Shown here: positions 58,399 to 64,000 of the stretch, one piece after another
How positions within the stretch are numbered: the first letter of the stretch is position 1
Layout: every line of letters begins with the position of its first letter
Assembly: GCA_965199135.1 (NCBI GenBank)
Contig: OZ240685.1
Coordinates: 124,001-188,000, forward strand
Origin: EB88 sp965199135
Lineage (GTDB): Bacteria > Acidobacteriota > Terriglobia > Terriglobales > Acidobacteriaceae
Reading direction: 5' to 3'
DNA length: 64,000 nucleotides
Notes under the pieces: generated by a model
What the model was told of the DNA's origin: nothing
The model's database searches: none
Seen by the model: the letters and a program-made list of their open reading frames with translations, nothing else
Position numbers and translations under genes: made by a program

Positions 58399-60468
58399 AT
58401 GCGACCGATCCTCTCCCTGTCGGCAGCAGCGCTGCTGCTCGCCTTCCCCGTTCTCGCGCAACAGCCTTCCTTCACCGCAGCGGCCGACACCGCCGCCGCG
58501 CCCACCGAGCCCAAGGCCCTGCACAGCTTCGACACCGCGTCGATCGACAAGACCGTCGACCCCTGCACCGACTTCTACCAGTACGCGTGCGGCAACTGGC
58601 GCAAGGCGAACCCGATTCCCTCGGACCAGGCACGCTGGGGCACCTTCAACCAGCTTGCCGAGCGCAACAACTATCTGCTCTACACCGAGCTCAAACAGGC
58701 CGCCGATGACCCCGAGACCCCCATGCAGAAGCAGTACGGCACGTTCTTCGCCGCCTGCATGAACGTCGACCAGGCCAATGCTCTCGGCGACAAGCCGATC
58801 GAGCCCTCGCTCCGCGCCATCGACGCCATCGCGGACAAGAAAGAGATCGCAGCGTTCCTCGGCAATCGCAACTACATCAGCGGCGGCTTCTTCCGCTTTG
58901 GCGACGAGCAGGACGAAAAGGACTCCTCGAAGCAGATCGCCGCGCTGAACCAGGGTGGCCTCGGGCTGCCCGATCGCGACTATTACCTGACTGCCGATGA
59001 GCGGTCTGAGAAGGTCCGCTCGGAGTATCACGACTTCCTCGTCACCACCTTCAAGCTGATCGGCGACGATGAGGCGAAGGCGCAGGCAGAGGCCAAGAAT
59101 GTGATGGACATTGAGACGGCGCTCGCCAAGGGCTCCATGGCGCGGGTCGACATGCGCGACCCCGACAAGGTCTACCACCCCACGCCGGTAGCGGACCTGA
59201 AGCAGCTCACGCCGGACTTCGACTGGTCGGCCTTCTTCGCCGGGGTGCACCCGCCGGCATTCACGAGCGTCAACGTGGCGCAGCCGGAGTTCTTCAAGAC
59301 CATGGCCCAGGTGATCGCCGACGAGCCGCTTCCCGCCCTGAAGAGCTACCTGCGCTTCAACACGGTCGATGGTGTCGCGCCCTACCTGTCGAAGCCCTTC
59401 GACGAAGCCAACTTCGACTTCTTCTCAAAGACGCTGCGCGGACAGGCCGTCGAGCAGGCCCGCTGGAAGCGTTGCACCGCGCTCACCGACCGGCAGTTTG
59501 GCGAGGCCGTCGGGCAGGACTGGGTCAAGAAGAACTTTCCCCCCGAAGACAAGCAGAGCATGGAGCAGCTGGTCGCCAACCTGAAGTCAGCACTGGGCGC
59601 GGATATCGAGCAGCTCACCTGGATGTCGGCCGCGACCAAGCAAGAGGCAGAGAAGAAGCTTGCCGCGTTCCGAGACAAGGTTGGCTACCCGGACCACTGG
59701 CGCGACTACTCAGCGATCCAGGTCACCCCAACCGACTTCGTCGCTGACCTCCACAATGCTTCGCTTTTCAACTACGACTACCGGATCAACCACATCGGTA
59801 GGCCCGTGGATGAGAAGGAGTGGGGCATGACACCGCCAACGGTGAACGCGTACTACGACCCACCGCTCAACGACATCAACTTCCCGGCCGGCATTCTGCA
59901 GCCACCCTTCTACTCGCAGTCGGTCGACCCCGCGGTCAACTACGGCGCTATCGGCGTTGTGATCGGCCACGAGATGACCCACGGCTTCGACGATGAGGGC
60001 TCGCGTTATGACGGCCAGGGTAACGTGCGCGACTGGTTCACCGCGGACGACAAGGCAAAGTTCACCAAGATGACGGACTGCGAAGTCGGCGAGTACGGCA
60101 ACTTCGAACCGGTGCCCGGCCAGAAGCTGAACGGCAAACTGACACTCGGCGAAAACACTGCTGACAACGGCGGTATCCGTATCTCGTACCAGGCCTTGCA
60201 GAAAGTCCTGGCGTCCGAGCCGGCGGCAGAGCGGACGAAGCAGATTGACGGCTACACACCCGACCAGCGGTTCTTTATCGCATTTGCCCAGGTCTGGTGC
60301 TCCAACGTAACCGACGCCTACGAGCGTGTGGCTGCCAAGACAGACCCGCACTCTCCGGGCGAGTTCCGCACCAATGGCACGGTGCAGAACTTCGAGCAGT
60401 TCGGCAAAGCCTTCGGCTGCCACACCGGCCAGCCGATGATGCCAGCAAACGCCTGCCACGTCTGGTAA
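58399..60468 (+). CDS. Secreted M13-family metallopeptidase (neprilysin-like), copy 2
   Basis: A 689-residue paralogue of the preceding gene with the same layout: signal peptide, DKTVDPCTDFYQYACGNWRKANPIP, zinc motif HEMTH (524-528), LTLGENTADNGGIRISY, and terminal CHVW. The two differ most in the signal peptide and the middle (about 200-330) and are nearly identical around the zinc site. The intergenic inverted repeat of copy 1 is missing here, so control probably differs. A strong terminator follows. Confidence 0.95.
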   Translation: MRPILSLSAAALLLAFPVLAQQPSFTAAADTAAAPTEPKALHSFDTASIDKTVDPCTDFYQYACGNWRKANPIPSDQARWGTFNQLAERNNYLLYTELKQAADDPETPMQKQYGTFFAACMNVDQANALGDKPIEPSLRAIDAIADKKEIAAFLGNRNYISGGFFRFGDEQDEKDSSKQIAALNQGGLGLPDRDYYLTADERSEKVRSEYHDFLVTTFKLIGDDEAKAQAEAKNVMDIETALAKGSMARVDMRDPDKVYHPTPVADLKQLTPDFDWSAFFAGVHPPAFTSVNVAQPEFFKTMAQVIADEPLPALKSYLRFNTVDGVAPYLSKPFDEANFDFFSKTLRGQAVEQARWKRCTALTDRQFGEAVGQDWVKKNFPPEDKQSMEQLVANLKSALGADIEQLTWMSAATKQEAEKKLAAFRDKVGYPDHWRDYSAIQVTPTDFVADLHNASLFNYDYRINHIGRPVDEKEWGMTPPTVNAYYDPPLNDINFPAGILQPPFYSQSVDPAVNYGAIGVVIGHEMTHGFDDEGSRYDGQGNVRDWFTADDKAKFTKMTDCEVGEYGNFEPVPGQKLNGKLTLGENTADNGGIRISYQALQKVLASEPAAERTKQIDGYTPDQRFFIAFAQVWCSNVTDAYERVAAKTDPHSPGEFRTNGTVQNFEQFGKAFGCHTGQPMMPANACHVW

Positions 60469-60495
60469 GCTCACAACTACTTGCAGGACGCCGAG

Positions 60496-60526
60496 AAAGG
60501 CCGGCAGCCGCCGGCCTTTTCCTTTG
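60496..60526 (+). terminator. Rho-independent terminator after the M13 pair
   Basis: AAAGGCCGGC (60496-60505), loop AGCC, GCCGGCCTTT (60510-60519), then TTCCTTT. 28 nt past the stop. Confidence 0.85.
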
Positions 60527-60609
60527 TCCCGGCCGCTGCGGGCTTTTCGTTCGCCCGGCAACGGTCCTGCGCGGATGCCCCACAGCAGCAGATCGTTGCT
60601 CCGTGCGGT

Positions 60610-60615
60610 TACAAT
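60610..60615 (+). promoter_or_regulatory. -10 box (TACAAT) of the first lactonase-like gene
   Basis: TACAAT lies 72 nt before the ATG at 60688, giving a leader of about 65 nt that includes GGGACCTGAGGGTCCC (60621-60636 region), a possible small hairpin, and AAGGAAG before the ATG. Confidence 0.45.
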
Positions 60616-60687
60616 GACCTCGGGACCTGAGGGTCCCCACTTATCACCATTTCCTGCGCCGCTCGTGGCCAGGGATGAAGGAAGCGC

Positions 60688-62076
60688 ATGAAGTTCCGGA
60701 ACTTGGGCAGCGCCCTGCTCTCAGTTGCAGGCGCAGTCGGCATCACACTTGGCCTCACCTCCTGCTCCGCCGACCACACTGTTGGCTATGTCTACGTCCT
60801 CGGGACCTCTGTAAACGGCCAGGTAGGCGGACAGATCAATGCCTTCCACGAAGACAACAACAATGGCATCCTGGGCAACGTGAAGGGGTCCCCCACAACT
60901 TCCGGCGGCTCGAATCCCGTCCGCGCCGTGATTCCTTCCGGCAACCGCTTCATGTATGTGCTCAACGCCGGTGTGGCCAACAGCACCGATGACGGCACGG
61001 GCAGCCTCACCTATACGAGCGCCAACATCCAGCTCTTTTCGATCGGCGGCTACGGTCAGCTCTCCCAGCAGATCCAGTACGCAAGCCAGGGCTTCGGTTC
61101 AACGCGCATCGCGGTGAACTCCTCCGGCACCTATCTTTTCGTTCTGGACGAGTACGCCCCGGTTGGCATCACGGCAGGTGGAACGGCGTCGCCCACTGGC
61201 AGCGCTACTGCTTCGGCGAACTATCCCTGCCTCGGCAGTGACGGGTACTACCATCCGACCGGCGACGTCTCGGTCTACGCGATTGACGGCAACACCGGCC
61301 GACTGGCTCTCCAGACCAACCAGCGCCAGCAGAACCTGACCTACTTCCCTGTAGGCTGCTTTCCGGTCGACTTCCGCGTCACGCCCTCGTATGTGTACAC
61401 CATGGACGCCGGCTCCGCGACCAACGCCTATCACGCTGGTGACGTCGAGACAGTGAACGTCCAGGCTCTTGGTTCGACGGGCCAGCTGACGCCGACCCAG
61501 ACCAGCTCGATCGCCATTCCAAGCGCCGCGGGTTCAAGCAGTGTGCAGATCAGTGCGATCAACGGCGACAATTCCGGCAAGTACATCTACCTCATCGACA
61601 CCATCAACGACAACCTCTACCTGTACTCCATCGCGTCCAGTGGCGCGCTGACGGCGATCCCGGGTACTGAGCCCTATCCGAACTCGAACAACACCTCGGC
61701 AACGGGCCCGGTTCAGTCTGTCGTCGACTCCACGGGCAAGTATCTCTATGTCGTGAACGGCGGCCAGGCGAGCGGAACCAACACCGGCAATGCCGACATC
61801 GGAGGCTACTCGCTGAATGCCACGACAGGTTACGTCGAAACCATCAACCAGAACTCGCCGGTGAACCTGGCGGTCAACGGGACGGTCTCGGGCCCGGTGT
61901 GTATCTTCGAGGATCCGACCAATCAGTACATCTACGTTGCGGGTTCGCTCGACAACAGCGTCACGGGGCGCAAGATTGACCCGAATACGGGTGTGTTGTC
62001 GCCGTTGAACAAGTCCTACACGTTCCCGACGGTGGGCACGCCGTCCTGGTGCCTCGCGATCTCGAGCAACCTGTAA
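60688..62076 (+). CDS. Beta-propeller lipoprotein, lactonase-like (YncE/PGL type), copy 1
   Basis: A 462-residue lipoprotein with lipobox LGLTSC (Cys26). The rest is repeats of YVYVLG/MYVLNAG/YLYVVNGG strands with NGxLG and TGxL turns, as in seven-bladed propellers of the PF10282 type, which includes 6-phosphogluconolactonase. Secretion and lipid anchoring make a role in sugar-phosphate metabolism unlikely; such proteins are many in Acidobacteria and their function is unknown. Long Ser/Thr/Gly-rich loops are evident. AAGGAAG precedes the ATG. A paralogue follows after 135 bp. Confidence 0.85.
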   Translation: MKFRNLGSALLSVAGAVGITLGLTSCSADHTVGYVYVLGTSVNGQVGGQINAFHEDNNNGILGNVKGSPTTSGGSNPVRAVIPSGNRFMYVLNAGVANSTDDGTGSLTYTSANIQLFSIGGYGQLSQQIQYASQGFGSTRIAVNSSGTYLFVLDEYAPVGITAGGTASPTGSATASANYPCLGSDGYYHPTGDVSVYAIDGNTGRLALQTNQRQQNLTYFPVGCFPVDFRVTPSYVYTMDAGSATNAYHAGDVETVNVQALGSTGQLTPTQTSSIAIPSAAGSSSVQISAINGDNSGKYIYLIDTINDNLYLYSIASSGALTAIPGTEPYPNSNNTSATGPVQSVVDSTGKYLYVVNGGQASGTNTGNADIGGYSLNATTGYVETINQNSPVNLAVNGTVSGPVCIFEDPTNQYIYVAGSLDNSVTGRKIDPNTGVLSPLNKSYTFPTVGTPSWCLAISSNL

Positions 62077-62211
62077 GTGAATGCGGCCCCCGGACGCCGG
62101 TCCGGAGGCCAGGGTGACAGGCGACTGTCACCGTACTCTACTCGGGGGCACTGCCCCTTTACCCAATCAGCTCTCCTGCATTGCACGGTGGGCGCAGAGC
62201 GAAGGAAATAC

Positions 62212-63516
62212 ATGAAGTTGAAGCGATGGAGCCAGAACCTACTGGCCATTTCAGCCGCGATCGGCTCTGGCGTCGGTTTGGTGTCCTGTGGTGAAAGCAA
62301 CACGATCGACTACCTGTACGCGACCTCGTCGAAGAACAACCCAGGACAGATCAATGTGTACCGGGTGGACTCCGAGTCCGGCGCACTGACCCAGATCTCG
62401 GATTCGCCGTACAACGCGGACAGGAACCCGGTCTACCTGGTGATCGACTCCTCCGGCAAGTACATGTATGTCGCGAATCATGACGACAACACCATCCAGC
62501 AGTTGAATATCGGATCGGATGCCAAGCTGTACCCCCAGCACACCATCAATCCCTCTGGCTCGGAGCCCATCTCGCTCGCGATCCACACGTACACGAATGG
62601 CAGCACCACCACCACCTTCCTGTTCGTGGTGGAGACCTACCAGCCGAATTACACGGATGCTGATCCGGGTCCGGGCGCCCTGTATGTCTATAACCTCGGC
62701 AGCGCCGGCACCATCCCCTCGGCTCCTGTGACGCAGACAGCTTCCGGAACCGGCAGCGACTATGTCGCGCTGGGTACCGCGCCGACCGCGGTCAATGTCA
62801 CGGCGGACGGCAACCGGGTGTTTGCCTCGGACATTCTTGCCACGGGCCAGACCGGCACCGGCACCGGCAGCCAGACGTGCACCACGGGCCAGGGCGCGAT
62901 CCAGTCCTACAACATGACCTTTGACAGCAGCGGCAATGCGACCGGCGTCCTCGCCCCTGTAACCGGTAGCCCCTTCTGCGCTGGCATCACTCCCTCGGCG
63001 CTGGCAAGCCATCCGTACAGCACCTTCCTGTACGTCACGGACAGCACGCAGAACGAAGTAATCAGCTATAACATCGCCACCGCCAACACCAGCAGCATCG
63101 CGGCGGGCGCTCTGACGCCGCTGCAATCGGGCCCGGTGGCCACCGGCACGACGCCGGATGGCATCGTGGTCGACCCGCGTGGTGAGTACGTCTATGTCTC
63201 CAACAAGATCGGCGGCTCGGTCACGGGCTACGGCGTCAACCTGGGCACGGGCGCGCTCTCGGCGCTTGCGACAGGCGGCAGCGCAGGCACCGACGCACAG
63301 CCTGGTTGCATCATCGTCGACCCGGCACTCGGCCGCTACGTCTACACTGCGAACTTCGCCGGCAACGACATCAGCGGCTTCGTGCTCAACCCGGACAACG
63401 GCTCGCTCTCGGCGGTGGAGAACACCCCGTTTGTTACGTCGGGACTCTCCAATTGCGTGGCAGCCACCCCGCATAACAACCACACCACGATCCAGGTGCA
63501 GAACAGCGCAGGCTGA
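62212..63516 (+). CDS. Beta-propeller lipoprotein, lactonase-like, copy 2
   Basis: A 434-residue lipoprotein with lipobox VGLVSC (Cys26) and the same propeller repeats (YLYATSS, YMYVANHDDNTIQQL, YVYVSNKIGGSVTGY, YVYTANFAGNDISGF). GAAGGAAA precedes ATG 62212; the frame is open 45 codons upstream without signal-peptide character. It resembles copy 1 in plan but is diverged in sequence. The blade repeats VDPxGxYVYVSN are clearer here. Probably anchored in the outer membrane or periplasm; ligand unknown. Confidence 0.86.
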   Translation: MKLKRWSQNLLAISAAIGSGVGLVSCGESNTIDYLYATSSKNNPGQINVYRVDSESGALTQISDSPYNADRNPVYLVIDSSGKYMYVANHDDNTIQQLNIGSDAKLYPQHTINPSGSEPISLAIHTYTNGSTTTTFLFVVETYQPNYTDADPGPGALYVYNLGSAGTIPSAPVTQTASGTGSDYVALGTAPTAVNVTADGNRVFASDILATGQTGTGTGSQTCTTGQGAIQSYNMTFDSSGNATGVLAPVTGSPFCAGITPSALASHPYSTFLYVTDSTQNEVISYNIATANTSSIAAGALTPLQSGPVATGTTPDGIVVDPRGEYVYVSNKIGGSVTGYGVNLGTGALSALATGGSAGTDAQPGCIIVDPALGRYVYTANFAGNDISGFVLNPDNGSLSAVENTPFVTSGLSNCVAATPHNNHTTIQVQNSAG

Positions 63517-63535
63517 TCGGTCGGGGCTGGACTAT

Positions 63536-63567
63536 GGAAAAGCCCGCGCCTTGGCGCGGGCTTTTCC
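63536..63567. terminator. Bidirectional terminator between convergent genes
   Basis: GGAAAAGCCCGCGCC (63536-63550) pairs perfectly with GGCGCGGGCTTTTCC (63553-63567). The A-run and T-run flank the GC stem on both strands, so it serves the lactonase-like gene and the leftward acyltransferase. Confidence 0.9.
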
Positions 63568-63636
63568 GTGTCTGCAAGGCTGCTTCGCCGGCCGGGCCAT
63601 GCCGTTTCCGGGGTCTGCTGGGCGGAGCGACGGCGC

Positions 63637-64000
63637 CTAGGCCAGCAGCCTGCGAATCCGCCGCTGCATCGGCCGTTCCACCAGCATCAGGGCCGCCCCG
63701 GCGCCCGCAGCCAAAAGGCAGTACGAGAGCCAGGGATCAAACCGGATCAGCCCGGTCTTCTCGAGCACATGCGAATCATGGATCAGCTGCCACAGGTTGA
63801 AGTGCAGGATGTACAAGCAGTAGCTCGCCTGCCCAAGCGCGACAAAAGGCGCAAAGCCGAAGAAACGCGCCAGCAGGTTCTCTCCGGCGAGGCCCAGGAT
63901 GGCGCAGCCGAACAGCGGCATCAGGAGCCCGTCATGCATCAGCACATACGGGATGTGATCGCCGAAGCGCAACGTGGTGTACACCCCCGCAACCCCGATA
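63637..64000 (-). CDS. Acyltransferase-3 family protein, C-terminal part (start outside window)
   Basis: About 120 residues in view, reading leftward from the right edge: LMPLFGCAILGLAGENLLARFFGFAPFVALGQASYCLYILHF, then a final membrane helix and ERPMQRRIRRLL. The order 'V.LG..SY.LYI.H' followed by a last helix and a basic end is the C-terminal pattern of acyltransferase-3 proteins. It would be the third such gene in the window. The N-terminal motifs lie beyond base 64000. Confidence 0.85.
   Translation of the reverse strand, partial: IGVAGVYTTLRFGDHIPYVLMHDGLLMPLFGCAILGLAGENLLARFFGFAPFVALGQASYCLYILHFNLWQLIHDSHVLEKTGLIRFDPWLSYCLLAAGAGAALMLVERPMQRRIRRLLA

Noticed and set aside
1..64000. tRNA, rRNA, tmRNA, transposase or phage genes
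   Set aside because: Looked for T-arm GTTCGAATC-type motifs, rRNA signatures and transposase or integrase motifs; none found by eye. A dedicated RNA-gene search could still find a divergent one.

Overview
The window is 64 kb of high-GC, gene-dense chromosome. It most resembles the Acidobacteriota, family Acidobacteriaceae (Terriglobus, Granulicella, Edaphobacter type). The pointers are a VWFA protein of the kind expanded in Acidobacteria (35548-36759), a tandem pair of secreted M13 metallopeptidases, two beta-propeller 'lactonase' lipoproteins, acyltransferase-3 genes, a deoxyhypusine-synthase-like protein in a bacterial setting, and many start codons that sit directly behind a -10 box. The assignment is an inference from gene content. 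No rRNA, tRNA, CRISPR array, transposase or phage gene was seen.

Layout. 1-4.5 kb: the end of a sigma-54 response regulator, a six-copy 31-bp hairpin repeat array, a GH27 alpha-galactosidase, and the isoprenoid genes ispD-ispF. 4.5-9.2 kb: an M14 carboxypeptidase, a small zinc-ribbon protein, and a TlpA/DsbD-alpha redox pair. 9.4-14 kb: an AraC-type regulator divergent from an NAD-dependent epimerase-like gene, an alpha/beta hydrolase and gltX. 14-23 kb: envelope genes (two acyltransferase-3 proteins, KdsD, a PBP1B-like penicillin-binding protein) and proS. 22.7-28.5 kb: an lhr-nei DNA repair operon. 28.6-33.5 kb: a nucleoside-salvage cluster (cytidine deaminase, pyrimidine phosphorylase, CNT permease, purine phosphorylase, uridine kinase). 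33.5-39.6 kb: an SDR without its catalytic Tyr, an S1/P1 nuclease, the VWFA protein, an MFS transporter, the DHS-like enzyme, and a candidate small gene with its own promoter and terminator. 39.6-54 kb: an ion channel, a DUF2905 protein, xseA, glmM, polA, queA, a DUF374 acyltransferase, an ABC-2 transporter and recG. 54-64 kb: acpS, an MCE/MlaD protein, the M13 pair, the lactonase-like pair, and the end of a third acyltransferase-3 gene.

Shared themes are genome maintenance (Lhr, Nei, XseA, PolA, RecG), envelope construction (KdsD, GlmM, PBP, acyltransferases, MlaD-like, DUF374) and recycling of external nucleic acid, protein and sugar (S1/P1 nuclease, nucleoside salvage, M13/M14 peptidases, alpha-galactosidase).

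The most unusual signals are the six-hairpin array at 1184-1358, a recurring TANNNT box 6-10 nt before start codons that predicts leaderless or nearly leaderless mRNAs, the free-standing small transcription unit at 39276-39573, the DHS-like enzyme, and departures from consensus in conserved protein motifs (GAVPGA loop, SDR Tyr to Ile, a RecG insertion, an XseA N-terminal QLGFLF).
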